Source: Kaistia soli DSM 19436 (GTDB lineage: Bacteria > Pseudomonadota > Alphaproteobacteria > Rhizobiales > Kaistiaceae). Taken from it: a DNA stretch of 64,000 nt. The notes below the pieces were generated by a model that did not search any database, was not told the origin of the DNA, and saw only the letters and a list, made by a program, of their open reading frames with translations. Below are positions 51,743-64,000 of this stretch, piece after piece; positions within the stretch are counted from its first letter, which is position 1, and every line of letters begins with the position of its first letter. The stretch is from assembly GCF_900129325.1 (NCBI RefSeq), contig NZ_FQUP01000004.1:434001-498000 (forward strand). Reading direction: 5' to 3'. The position numbers and the translations under genes were made by a program.

Positions 51743-52183
51743 TTACCAGCGACGCCAGTCCTGGCCCCAGCCACGACCCTGACCCCAATCGTCAGCCGGA
51801 CGCTGGCGCAGCACATCGCCCGAGCGGGCGTCGACCACGAGGATCACGTCCTGGCCACGGGCACCGGCGCGGACGATTGTGACGTCCCGACGCTCGCGAA
51901 TGATCTGGACGTCGTAATAGCCGCGGTGGCGAAGGGTTCTGACCAACTGTCCTGGAGGCATGCGCCAGTCCGGCGCAGGCGCATAGACGGGCGGGGGGCC
52001 GAAGCGCCCGGGCGGTGGGGGCGGCGGAAAGAAGCCGCCATCATCGCCGCGCCAGCCGCTCTCGCCTGCTTCCTGATAGCCATAGGTTCCGCCACCGACG
52101 GGGCGGTAGTCGAGATCACCGGCTACGGCCGGCAGGGTCAGGGCGCTGACAACGAGGCTGGATGCGAGAAGGGCCTTGAACAT
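51743..52183 (-). CDS. Secreted Pro/Gly-rich protein with a PepSY-like tail
   Basis: Protein of 146 residues with a signal peptide (FKALLASSLVVSALTLPAVAG), a Gly/Pro-rich linker including a PPPPPP run, and a folded C-terminal half (LVRTLRHRGYYDVQIIRERR, VILVVDARSGDVLRQRP) resembling the PepSY-like repeats common in rhizobia. The role is unknown. Divergent from the small heat-shock gene. The 250 bases after its stop hold no supported gene. Confidence 0.78.
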   Translation of the reverse strand: MFKALLASSLVVSALTLPAVAGDLDYRPVGGGTYGYQEAGESGWRGDDGGFFPPPPPPGRFGPPPVYAPAPDWRMPPGQLVRTLRHRGYYDVQIIRERRDVTIVRAGARGQDVILVVDARSGDVLRQRPADDWGQGRGWGQDWRRW

Positions 52184-52306
52184 GACCGGGTCTCCGAAAA
52201 CCCGGCGGGCAAGGATCGCCGCCGGAATGATCGAACCCTAGCGGGACTGGCCTGAACCGGATCCGAACCGGCCGTTCATCCGCTGTTCAGGTCGGAATTC
52301 AGCCCT

Positions 52307-52334
52307 CTTGACGCCCGCGAAGCACTCCCCATAT
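52307..52334 (+). promoter_or_regulatory. RpoH (sigma-32) heat-shock promoter
   Basis: CTTGAC, 14 bases, then CCCCATAT: a close match to the sigma-32 consensus, ending about 108 bases before the small heat-shock start. Confidence 0.85.
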
Positions 52335-52340
52335 CGAGGC

Positions 52341-52442
52341 TGCGGGCGCCATCAGGGCCCGCCGAAGGACGCCGGAAACCGGGCCGTTTGGCCGGTTTCA
52401 AAGCGATGTTCGAAACCCCTGTCGCTCTCAGGAGGACTTGTC
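52341..52442 (+). promoter_or_regulatory. ROSE-type RNA thermometer
   Basis: The leader folds into successive hairpins, including GAAACCGG/CCGGTTTC (52375-52399). The last hairpin pairs CCTG (52418-52421) with CAGG at the Shine-Dalgarno AGGAGG (52430-52435) and has the conserved UYGCU-type element TCGCT in between. This layout matches ROSE elements before rhizobial small heat-shock genes, which melt with rising temperature. Confidence 0.78.
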
Positions 52443-52907
52443 ATGCGCACGTTTGATCTCACCCCCCTCTATCGCTCCACCGTCGGCTTTGACCGTCTCT
52501 TCTCGCTGCTCGACCAGACCGCTGGTGTTGAGAACGGCGTTCCCGGCTATCCGCCCTATAATATCGAGCGGACCGGCGAAAACGCCTATCGCATCACCAT
52601 GGCCGTCGCCGGTTTCAGCGATAAGGAGCTCTCGATCGAGTCGCGCCAGAACGCGCTGACCGTCAAGGGCGAGAAGAAGGTCGAGGAAGGCCAGAACGCC
52701 GAGGTGCTCTATCGCGGCATTGCTGGCCGCAGCTTCGAGCGCCGGTTCCAGTTGGCCGACCATGTCGAGGTACGCGGCGCGAGCCTTGAGAACGGCCTGC
52801 TCCATGTCGATCTTGTCCGCGAGATTCCCGAGGCGATGAAGCCCCGGCAGATCGCGATTGCCAATGCCAACACGGCTGGCAAGCAGATCGAGCAGCAGGC
52901 CGCGTAA
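52443..52907 (+). CDS. Small heat-shock protein (Hsp20/IbpA family)
   Basis: Cytosolic holdase chaperone of 154 residues. N-terminal MRTFDLTPLYRSTVGFDRLF, alpha-crystallin core (YRITMAVAGFSDKELSIE, ALTVKGEKK) and the GLLHVDLVREIPE region are typical of rhizobial class A sHSPs. ATG 52443 is fixed by AGGAGG and the family start. Controlled by an RpoH promoter and a ROSE leader; a strong terminator follows. Confidence 0.95.
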   Translation: MRTFDLTPLYRSTVGFDRLFSLLDQTAGVENGVPGYPPYNIERTGENAYRITMAVAGFSDKELSIESRQNALTVKGEKKVEEGQNAEVLYRGIAGRSFERRFQLADHVEVRGASLENGLLHVDLVREIPEAMKPRQIAIANANTAGKQIEQQAA

Positions 52908-52937
52908 GGCGGCCGCATCTGAAAGAGTGGGACTTCG

Positions 52938-52967
52938 AGCGCCCCGCCGATCGGCGGGGCGCTTTTT
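52938..52967. terminator. Intrinsic terminator after the small heat-shock gene
   Basis: AGCGCCCCGCC/GGCGGGGCGCT stem followed by TTTTT on the plus strand, five bases before the convergent threonine aldolase stop. Confidence 0.92.
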
Positions 52968-52972
52968 AATGC

Positions 52973-54028
52973 TCAGTCGATGAGCCCTACAAACTGGTCG
53001 ATTTCATTGGGAGCGGTGCGAAAGCTCGTCACGAGGCGAACGAGAACCTCGCCCTCCCCCGCCTCTCCGACACCGAGCCCGCTCGCCGGCCAAGGATAAT
53101 AAAGAGCGCCCGCCGATTTCAGCCGTTGATCGGCGTCACGCGACAGGAAGGCGAACACTTCATTGCCATCAGGCGACAGAGCGAGGCGCGCCTCGCGCGC
53201 GGCCTCGATCCCGTCCGCCAGCAACCGCGCCATGTCATTGGCATGCCGGGCGAGGTCGAGCCAGTGATCCCGGGCGAGATAGGCCGCAAACTGCGCGGCG
53301 ATAAAGCGGCTCTTCGAGAAGACGTGGCCGGCGCGTTTGCGCTGGAAATCGAAACCCTTCGCCTTCTCGGGGTCGAAGAAGATCACCGCCTCTGCGGCGA
53401 AGCAGCCATTCTTCGAGCCCCCGAATGAGAGCATGTCGACTCCGGCCCTCCAGGTGATGTCTGCTGGCGTGACCCCGAGCCCGACGACGGCATTGGCAAA
53501 GCGCGCTCCATCCATGTGAAGCGGCAACCCGGCCGCCTTAGCCACGACTGCAATGGCTGACACCTCGTCGGCTGAATAGGCCGTCCCCGCTTCGGTCAGT
53601 TGGCTGATCGAAACCGATGCCGGCTGGCCGTGAAAGACGGCTTCAGGCGGATAGAGACCGATCGCAGCTTCGAGCATTTCCGGCGTCAGCTTGCCCTTTG
53701 CGCCGGTGATCCCATGCAGCCGGCCGCCACCTGAAAGGAATTCAGGCGCGCCGGCCTCGTCCGCCGCGATATGGGCGGTGCTATGACAGAAGATGACACC
53801 CGCCGGCCTTGCCACGTGGGCGAGAGCCAGCGCATTGGCAGCCGTGCCAGTCCCAACAAAGGAGACGGATACCTCGCGTTCGAAAAGCCTCGACATCGCG
53901 GCTGCGACATCGGCCGAAAGCGGGTCGCCGCCATAGGCGGGCGCATATCCTCCAGCCGCCACAAGCAGCGCTTCGGCCACCTGAGGCGAGGCACCGGTCC
54001 AATTGTCGCTTGCGAAGATCATGCTCAT
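52973..54028 (-). CDS. Low-specificity L-threonine aldolase (PLP-dependent)
   Basis: Protein of 351 residues of the LtaE/beta-eliminating lyase family, splitting threonine or allo-threonine into glycine and acetaldehyde. It has FASDNWTGASPQV at the start, PLHMDGARFANAV (cofactor-ring Asp) and the PLP Lys in LSFGGSKNGCFAAEA. ATG 54026-54028 or the ATG two codons later could start it. It is monocistronic and divergent from gltB. Confidence 0.92.
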   Translation of the reverse strand: MSMIFASDNWTGASPQVAEALLVAAGGYAPAYGGDPLSADVAAAMSRLFEREVSVSFVGTGTAANALALAHVARPAGVIFCHSTAHIAADEAGAPEFLSGGGRLHGITGAKGKLTPEMLEAAIGLYPPEAVFHGQPASVSISQLTEAGTAYSADEVSAIAVVAKAAGLPLHMDGARFANAVVGLGVTPADITWRAGVDMLSFGGSKNGCFAAEAVIFFDPEKAKGFDFQRKRAGHVFSKSRFIAAQFAAYLARDHWLDLARHANDMARLLADGIEAAREARLALSPDGNEVFAFLSRDADQRLKSAGALYYPWPASGLGVGEAGEGEVLVRLVTSFRTAPNEIDQFVGLID

Positions 54029-54421
54029 CCTGTGCTGTTATGCGGTCGCCGCCGCACGATCTCCCGGTCGCGTCGCGCAAGAAAACTGCGTCGACGCTGG
54101 CACGGCGGTTCGGAAAGATCGATTGCCTCGGTGCCGCCGAAACAAACATAATGAATTGCCTCGTCCGGCGCTTGCGCGGTGAGGTGAAGTCTGGCATTTT
54201 GGCGCGCTTTTAATAGGACAGGATTGCTGTCCCATTTTATAAGCTGCGACACGACGCTGCGTGGCATGCGTCGCGCAGCCATGCAAGCTTCGGGAACGAA
54301 ACTTGCTAGAAGAAATCCGGGGCTCACGCATCTGCGTGGCAACCGGTGAAGGGGGAAGACCGGTCTGGGCGACAAGCGCCGCGATCGGACGGTTCACGCG
54401 AGAACGAGCGAGGGCATCGAG
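54029..54421. promoter_or_regulatory. gltB upstream region with an inverted repeat
   Basis: 393 non-coding bases between divergent ltaE-type and gltB genes. A perfect inverted repeat GGACAG-N5-CTGTCC lies at 54216-54232 and looks like an operator for an unidentified regulator. An AT-rich TTTTATAAG follows at 54234-54242 and may contribute a -10 region. Confidence 0.5.
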
Positions 54422-59158
<4,737 letters not shown>

Positions 59159-59167
59159 GGGACGGGC

Positions 59168-60589
59168 ATGGGAAAGGTTACAGGCTTCCTCGAGATCGAC
59201 CGCCAGGATCAGAAGTACCAGCCGGCTTCAGACCGGATCCGGCACTTCCGGGAATTCACCCTGCGCCTCACCGATCACGAGGTGAAGCAGCAGGCGGCGC
59301 GCTGCATGGATTGCGGCATCCCCTATTGCCATGGCGATACGGGCTGTCCGGTGCATAACCAGATTCCGGACTGGAACGATCTCGTTTATTCCGGCGACTG
59401 GCAGGAAGCCTCGCGCAACCTGCACTCGACCAACAACTTCCCGGAGTTCACCGGCCGCATCTGCCCCGCCCCGTGTGAGGAAGCCTGCACGCTGAACCTC
59501 GAAAACGTGCCGGTCGCGATCAAGTCTGTCGAGCAGACGATCGCCGACAAGGGCTGGGAAAACGGCTGGATCAAGCCGGAAATCTCGGTCACGCGGACAG
59601 GCAAGAAGGTCGCCGTGGTCGGCTCGGGCCCGGCGGGCCTCGCCGCCGCGCAGCAGCTCGCCCGCGCCGGCCATGACGTGCATGTCTATGAGCGCGAGCC
59701 CAAGGCCGGCGGCCTGCTCCGCTATGGCATTCCCGACTTCAAGATGGAGAAGCACCTCATCGACCGACGGGTCGCGCAGATCGAGGCCGAGGGCGCGACA
59801 TTCCATTATGGGGCCGACGTCGGCCGCACCCTGCCGGTCGACGAATTGATCGCTGGCCATGACGCGGTGCTGCTCACCGCGGGCGCGGAAGATCCGCGCG
59901 ATCCCAAGCTCCCGGGCGTCGAGCTGGAAGGCGTGCATTACGCGATGCCGTTCCTCGTCCAGCAGAACCGCCGGGTCGGTCGCGAGGACGTCACCGAAGA
60001 GCCGATCATCGCCACCGGCCGCCGCATCGTCGTCATTGGCGGCGGTGACACCGCTTCTGACTGCGTCGGTACGGCGTTCCGCCAGGGCGCCTTGGCCGTG
60101 ACGCAGCTCGACATCCGCCCGATGCCGCCGCTGCGCGAGGACAAACTGAATGTCTGGCCCTATTGGCCGACCAAGTTCCGCACCTCCTCCTCGCAAGCCG
60201 AAGGCGCCGAGCGCGAGTTCGCCTGCGCAACGCTGCGCGTCGTCGGCAAGAACGGCAAGGTCACGGGCGTCGAATGCGCCCGCGTCGACGAAAAGCGTCG
60301 GCCGATCGAAGGCACGGAATTCATCATCCGCGCCGATCTCGTCTTCGTCGCCATCGGCTTTGCCGGCCCGAAGAAGGAAGGTCTCGTCGCCGAACTCGGC
60401 CCCGAGCTCGACCGGCGCGGCAATGTAAAGGCCGATACCGAGCGCTATGCCACTTCGGTCGACAAGGTCTATGTGGCCGGCGACATGCGTCGTGGCCAGT
60501 CACTGGTGGTCTGGGCTATCCGTGAAGGCCGCCAGGCGGCCCATGCCATCGATAAGGACCTGATGGGCGCCACTAGTCTCGCCTGGTGA
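59168..60589 (+). CDS. gltD: Glutamate synthase (NADPH) small subunit
   Basis: Protein of 473 residues. N-terminal Cys motifs ([25 protein letters not shown]) bind the 4Fe-4S clusters. The FAD motif is [17 protein letters not shown] and the NADPH motif [12 protein letters not shown]. It passes electrons from NADPH to the GltB FMN. Follows gltB by nine bases. Confidence 0.97.
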   Translation: MGKVTGFLEIDRQDQKYQPASDRIRHFREFTLRLTDHEVKQQAARCMDCGIPYCHGDTGCPVHNQIPDWNDLVYSGDWQEASRNLHSTNNFPEFTGRICPAPCEEACTLNLENVPVAIKSVEQTIADKGWENGWIKPEISVTRTGKKVAVVGSGPAGLAAAQQLARAGHDVHVYEREPKAGGLLRYGIPDFKMEKHLIDRRVAQIEAEGATFHYGADVGRTLPVDELIAGHDAVLLTAGAEDPRDPKLPGVELEGVHYAMPFLVQQNRRVGREDVTEEPIIATGRRIVVIGGGDTASDCVGTAFRQGALAVTQLDIRPMPPLREDKLNVWPYWPTKFRTSSSQAEGAEREFACATLRVVGKNGKVTGVECARVDEKRRPIEGTEFIIRADLVFVAIGFAGPKKEGLVAELGPELDRRGNVKADTERYATSVDKVYVAGDMRRGQSLVVWAIREGRQAAHAIDKDLMGATSLAW

Positions 60590-60594
60590 ATCCC

Positions 60595-60634
60595 CCAAAG
60601 GCGTATGGCCCAATAGCGGCCAACACGCCTTTGG
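60595..60634 (+). terminator. Terminator after gltBD
   Basis: CCAAAGGCGT/ACGCCTTTGG ten-bp stem with an inner TGGCC/GGCCA stem, five bases after the gltD stop; weak T-tract. Confidence 0.8.
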
Positions 60635-60659
60635 ACTTATACATCACGCCGAAAGTAGG

Positions 60660-60673
60660 TTGATCGCGATCAA
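60660..60673. promoter_or_regulatory. FNR/FixK-type box
   Basis: TTGATCGCGATCAA is a perfect TTGAT-N4-ATCAA palindrome, the consensus for FNR, FnrL, FixK and related regulators. It is 75 bases before the sulfatase start, a normal activator position. Confidence 0.82.
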
Positions 60674-60747
60674 CTGAACTCTCGGCGCACGTGATAATTT
60701 TCGCTCCTGCCGCGGCAGACTTTGCTTGCGGTGGGAGGGATGTCATC

Positions 60748-62376
60748 ATGCATAAGCACCTACGCCCATCGCGGGTCGTGTGGGCCGCCATGGCCTGCGC
60801 GACGATGCTGGCCGGGGCATTGTCTGCGGCCAGCGCCGTAGAACCGGCCAAGAAGCCCAACATAGTCGTCATCATGGGCGACGACATCGGCTGGTCCAAT
60901 ATCGGCGTTTATAATCAGGGCATCATGTCGGGGCGCACGCCGCATCTCGACCAGATCGCCAATGAAGGCATGCGCTTCACGGACTATTATGCCGAGGCGA
61001 GCTGCACGGCAGGCCGCGCCAATTTCATCACCGGCGAATTGCCCATTCGAACCGGAATGACGACGGTAGGCCAGGCAGGTGCATCGATCGGCATTCCCGC
61101 GGAGGCGGTGACGATCGCACAGGCGCTCAAGGGAGAAGGGTATGCGACGGGCCAGTTCGGCAAGAACCATCTTGGCGATCTGAACAAGTTCCTGCCGACG
61201 GTGCACGGCTTCGACGAGTTCTTCGGCTACCTTTATCATCTCGATGCGATGGAAGATCCGTCGCACCCCAACTATCCGCAAAATCTGCTCGACGTCGTCG
61301 GCCCGCGCAACATGATCCATTCATGGGCGACGAACGTCGATGATCCGACGGTCCAGCCGCGCTGGGGCGCCATCGGCAAGCAGAAGATCGAGGATGCCGG
61401 CCCGCTTTATCCCCCTCGTATGGAAACGGTCGACGACGAGATTCTGAGCAACGCGCTGCAATTCGTCGACAAGGCCAAGGCGGCGAAAAAGCCATTCTTC
61501 CTGTGGCTGAACCCGACGCGTATGCACGTCGTCACGCATCTCTCCGAGAAATACGAGAAGATGCGGACTGCCGAGAACGGCTGGTCGGAAGAAGAGGCCG
61601 GCATGGCCCAGCTCGACGATATCGTCGGTTCCGTCATGACCTATCTGAAGACCAACGGCCTCGATGACAACACCATTGTCGTCTTCACCACCGACAACGG
61701 CGCCGAGAACTTCACCTGGCCCGATGGCGGCCAGACGCCGTTCGCGGGCGGCAAGGGAACCGCGCTCGAGGGCGGCTTTCGCGTGCCGGCTCTTGTGCGC
61801 TGGCCCGGCCATGTTCCGGCCGGCAAGGTGGAAAACAGCATCATCTCCGGCCTCGACTGGTTCCCGACCTTCCTGGCGGCCGCCGGCAGTCCCGACATCT
61901 CCAGCAAGCTTCTTGAGGGCACCAAGATCGGCGACCAGACCTTCAAGGTGCATCTCGACGGCTACAACCAGCTTGACCTGATCACGGGCAAGGGCCCCTC
62001 GAACCGACATGAAATCTACTATTTCACGGAAAGCACGCTCGGCGCCGTCCGCATCGACGACTACAAGTATCGCTTCACCGATCAGCCGAATGGCTGGATC
62101 GGCGCGACCGAGAAGGTCGACTGGCCGATCCTGACCAATCTCCGGCTCGACCCCTATGAGCGCACGGGCTTGTCGGACGGCAAGTCGGGTTCGCTCGCTT
62201 ACTACAACTGGTTTGCCTACCAGTTCTGGCGCTTTGTCTTCGTGCAGCAGGAAGTTGCCAGGGAGGCGCAGACCTTCATCGACTTCCCACCGATGCAGGC
62301 CGGCGCCAGCTTCAACATGTCGGCGGTGAAGGCGCAGATCGACGCCGCCATCGCATCCCAGTCTGCGGGAAAATAG
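60748..62376 (+). CDS. Periplasmic arylsulfatase (type I sulfatase)
   Basis: Protein of 542 residues with a signal peptide (WAAMACATMLAGALSAASA). Metal site PNIVVIMGDDIGWSNIGVYN; formylglycine motif SCTAGRANFITG, the C-x-A-x-R variant, so an FGE-type maturase is required; C-terminal TTDNGAENFTWPDG. The start ATG 60748 has GGGAGGGA upstream. Likely hydrolyses sulfate esters for sulfur or carbon. It lies behind an FNR-type box and before a multiheme cytochrome, which is unusual company. Confidence 0.93.
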   Translation: MHKHLRPSRVVWAAMACATMLAGALSAASAVEPAKKPNIVVIMGDDIGWSNIGVYNQGIMSGRTPHLDQIANEGMRFTDYYAEASCTAGRANFITGELPIRTGMTTVGQAGASIGIPAEAVTIAQALKGEGYATGQFGKNHLGDLNKFLPTVHGFDEFFGYLYHLDAMEDPSHPNYPQNLLDVVGPRNMIHSWATNVDDPTVQPRWGAIGKQKIEDAGPLYPPRMETVDDEILSNALQFVDKAKAAKKPFFLWLNPTRMHVVTHLSEKYEKMRTAENGWSEEEAGMAQLDDIVGSVMTYLKTNGLDDNTIVVFTTDNGAENFTWPDGGQTPFAGGKGTALEGGFRVPALVRWPGHVPAGKVENSIISGLDWFPTFLAAAGSPDISSKLLEGTKIGDQTFKVHLDGYNQLDLITGKGPSNRHEIYYFTESTLGAVRIDDYKYRFTDQPNGWIGATEKVDWPILTNLRLDPYERTGLSDGKSGSLAYYNWFAYQFWRFVFVQQEVAREAQTFIDFPPMQAGASFNMSAVKAQIDAAIASQSAGK

Positions 62377-62389
62377 CCGCCCAAGCCGT

Positions 62390-62417
62390 GTCGCGCCGCT
62401 CTTTATGGCGGCGCGAC
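62390..62417 (+). terminator. Hairpin after the sulfatase gene
   Basis: GTCGCGCCGC/GCGGCGCGAC ten-bp stem with an eight-base loop, 13 bases after the stop. No T-tract, so it may be a transcript-stabilising or attenuating hairpin. Confidence 0.6.
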
Positions 62418-62500
62418 GACCTTGGTGGAGGTGGTCGCAGAACCGGGCAGCTAAGTGCTAGTCTCCCGCTCGGAAGTTCACGCCATCGGGGGAGGCGTCG

Positions 62501-64000
62501 ATCCGCTTCGTTCGTTTTCTTCTTGCAGCCCTCTTCGCCGGTATCCTCTTCTCTGCCGCCATCGCGGATGGCCCGATAGCGGATGACGACCATGCGCTCG
62601 ACGCAGGGACCGTCGGCGCGTTGCAGGCCTTTGCGCCGGCCGGCTTTGTCGGCTCGAAGGCGTGCAGCGCATGCCACAGCGCCGAATTCAACGCCTGGAA
62701 GACCTCCGATCACGCCAAGGCGATGATGGTCGTGACGCCCGCGACGGTGTCGGGAGATTTCGACGACGTCTCGGTCGAGCATCTCGGCTCAAAGGCGCGT
62801 TTCTACCGCGACGGCGACCGCTTCATCGTCGAAACGGACGACCGGGACGGGAAGCCACAGAGCTTCACCGTCAGCCACACCTTCGGCGTCTATCCGCTGC
62901 AGCAATATCTCGTCACGTTTCCGGATGGCCGCCTGCAGGCCCTCCCCTTCGCCTGGGACACGCGACCAAAGGCCGAGGGCGGTCAGCGCTGGTTCCATCT
63001 CTACCAGAACCAGCCGATGCCTGCCTCAGACCCGCTGCACTGGACCCGGGGCCAGCAGAACTGGAACTTCATGTGCGCCGAATGCCATTCGACCGCACTC
63101 AAGAAGGGCTACGACGCGCCGACCGACAGCTTCCATACGACCTTCTCGGAAATCAGCGTCGGCTGCGAGAGTTGCCATGGCGCCGGCGCCGCGCATGTTT
63201 CCTGGGCGAGTTCTGGTGCGGATACGGCCGTTGCCAATCATGGATTTGCCAGCGTCGCGACCGTCAGGCCGCCCGCGGACTGGACGCCGGACCCCAAGAC
63301 AGGCAGTCCGGCGCATGGCGTGACCCGGCCGGTCGGCGACGTGGTCGAGACCTGCGCCCGCTGCCATGCCCGGCGGGGCACTTTGTCGGAGAACTGGCAG
63401 CCCGGCCGCGCGCTCGCCGATACTCATATGGAATCCCTGCTTGCTTCGGGTCTTTTCGAGGACGACGGGCAGATGAAAGACGAGGTCTTCAACGACCAGT
63501 CCTTCAAGCAGAGCCTGATGTTCGCACGCGGTGTCACCTGCAACGACTGCCACGACCCGCACAGCGACAGGCTGAAAGCAGAGGGCTCTGCCGTCTGTAG
63601 CCAGTGCCACATGCCGGAAAAGTTCGCGACACGCGAACATAGCGGCCATGCGCCCGGCCCAACGGCGCCGGACTGCATTTCCTGTCACATGCCAGCACGC
63701 ACCTATATGGTTGTCGACCGTCGCCACGATCATTCGTTCCGCATTCCACGCCCAGACCTTTCAGCGGCCTTCGGCACACCGAATGCCTGCAACGACTGCC
63801 ATGCCGACAAGACCGCGCAATGGGCCGCCGACGCCGTAGCACGCTGGCATGGCCCGGAGCGGATGGGCCACCAGACCTGGACAGAAGCTCTTCATCGCGG
63901 CCGAGCCGGCGAACCCGCCGCCCGCGCCCTGTTGATTGATCTCGTGAGCCAGCCGGCAGTGCCCGGAGTTGCCCGTGCGACCGCCCTCTCGGAATTGCAG
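62501..64000 (+). CDS. Multiheme c-type cytochrome (at least eight hemes), 3' end outside window
   Basis: An open frame runs from a TAG at 62459-62461 to the window edge. It encodes a signal peptide (RFVRFLLAALFAGILFSAAIA) and then eight CxxCH heme motifs: CSACH, CAECH, CESCH, CARCH, CNDCH, CSQCH, CISCH and CNDCH. The last visible residues (ALLIDLVSQPAVPGVARATAL) look like the beginning of helical repeats. No ATG, GTG or TTG lies between the upstream stop and the signal peptide. An ATC at 62501 sits five bases after a strong GGGGGAGG, so a near-cognate AUC start is the best fit. The protein resembles cytochrome c554/octaheme-type proteins with C-terminal repeats. It is periplasmic and probably carries electrons under low oxygen. 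Confidence 0.82.
   Translation, partial: MRFVRFLLAALFAGILFSAAIADGPIADDDHALDAGTVGALQAFAPAGFVGSKACSACHSAEFNAWKTSDHAKAMMVVTPATVSGDFDDVSVEHLGSKARFYRDGDRFIVETDDRDGKPQSFTVSHTFGVYPLQQYLVTFPDGRLQALPFAWDTRPKAEGGQRWFHLYQNQPMPASDPLHWTRGQQNWNFMCAECHSTALKKGYDAPTDSFHTTFSEISVGCESCHGAGAAHVSWASSGADTAVANHGFASVATVRPPADWTPDPKTGSPAHGVTRPVGDVVETCARCHARRGTLSENWQPGRALADTHMESLLASGLFEDDGQMKDEVFNDQSFKQSLMFARGVTCNDCHDPHSDRLKAEGSAVCSQCHMPEKFATREHSGHAPGPTAPDCISCHMPARTYMVVDRRHDHSFRIPRPDLSAAFGTPNACNDCHADKTAQWAADAVARWHGPERMGHQTWTEALHRGRAGEPAARALLIDLVSQPAVPGVARATALSELQ

Noticed and set aside
62662..63600. A 312-codon plus-strand open frame with an ATG start
   Set aside because: It lies in another frame of the multiheme cytochrome gene. 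The frame with eight CxxCH motifs and a signal peptide is clearly the coding one.

Overview
The window is GC-rich DNA with alphaproteobacterial features. These are a cpdR gene next to an N-formylglutamate amidohydrolase gene, an RpoH promoter with a ROSE-type leader before a small heat-shock gene, a DUF1127 gene followed by a CCTCCTCCC 'cuckoo' RNA, and a two-gene glutamate synthase. I infer a metabolically versatile soil or plant-associated member of Hyphomicrobiales (Rhizobiales). The genus is not determined. There is no phage, transposase, plasmid or CRISPR signal. About 55 genes are supported, and most belong to catabolic operons built around ABC importers.

Region 1 (1-10.35 kb). A peptide-type ABC importer on the minus strand (its ATPase runs off the left edge) is divergent from an M20-like hydrolase, a DapA-family lyase, a 978-residue flavoprotein that fuses the three subunits of a D-hydroxyproline-dehydrogenase-type enzyme, and a NIPSNAP protein. 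Together these suggest catabolism of hydroxyproline or a related imino/amino acid. Region 2 (10.4-14.7 kb). Exported MsrB and MsrA, a Tat-exported molybdopterin oxidoreductase, its cytochrome b partner and a secreted methionine-rich repeat protein look like a periplasmic system that scavenges reactive chlorine and repairs methionine sulfoxide. An ion-channel-like membrane protein and an aldo/keto reductase follow.

Region 3 (16-22.9 kb). An MFS carrier and a LacI regulator are divergent from a sugar-binding protein, two permeases and a GH172 (DUF2961) glycosidase, with two LacI-type operators between them. Region 4 (23.1-30.2 kb). A canonical sigma-54 promoter lies directly before a ykkC-class (guanidine-I or variant) riboswitch. 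Downstream are a sulfonate/nitrate-type ABC importer, a GlcG/HbpS protein, a nucleoside hydrolase, a metallo-beta-lactamase-fold hydrolase and a gamma-glutamyltransferase. This is the strongest candidate for an undescribed system and looks like nitrogen scavenging. A DUF1127 gene and a two-loop anti-Shine-Dalgarno sRNA follow at 30.4-30.7 kb.

Region 5 (30.8-41.8 kb). A TetR regulator with two matching palindromic operators sits between a minus-strand operon (two Gfo/Idh/MocA dehydrogenases, a TIM-barrel isomerase, a cupin) and a plus-strand operon (complete sugar ABC importer and two more Gfo/Idh/MocA dehydrogenases). This is a sugar or polyol oxidation locus. Region 6 (41.8-46.7 kb). A GntR regulator, a second nucleoside hydrolase, an SDR epimerase and a styrene/indole-monooxygenase-like pair (StyA and StyB types) share two ATAC-type palindromes. 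Region 7 (47-64 kb) is more housekeeping: tRNA-Val, cpdR, N-formylglutamate amidohydrolase, histidinol phosphatase, two secreted small proteins, a lysophospholipase-like hydrolase, a small heat-shock protein, threonine aldolase and gltBD. It ends with a sulfatase behind a perfect FNR/FixK box and a multiheme cytochrome c that appears to lack a standard start codon and is cut by the right edge.
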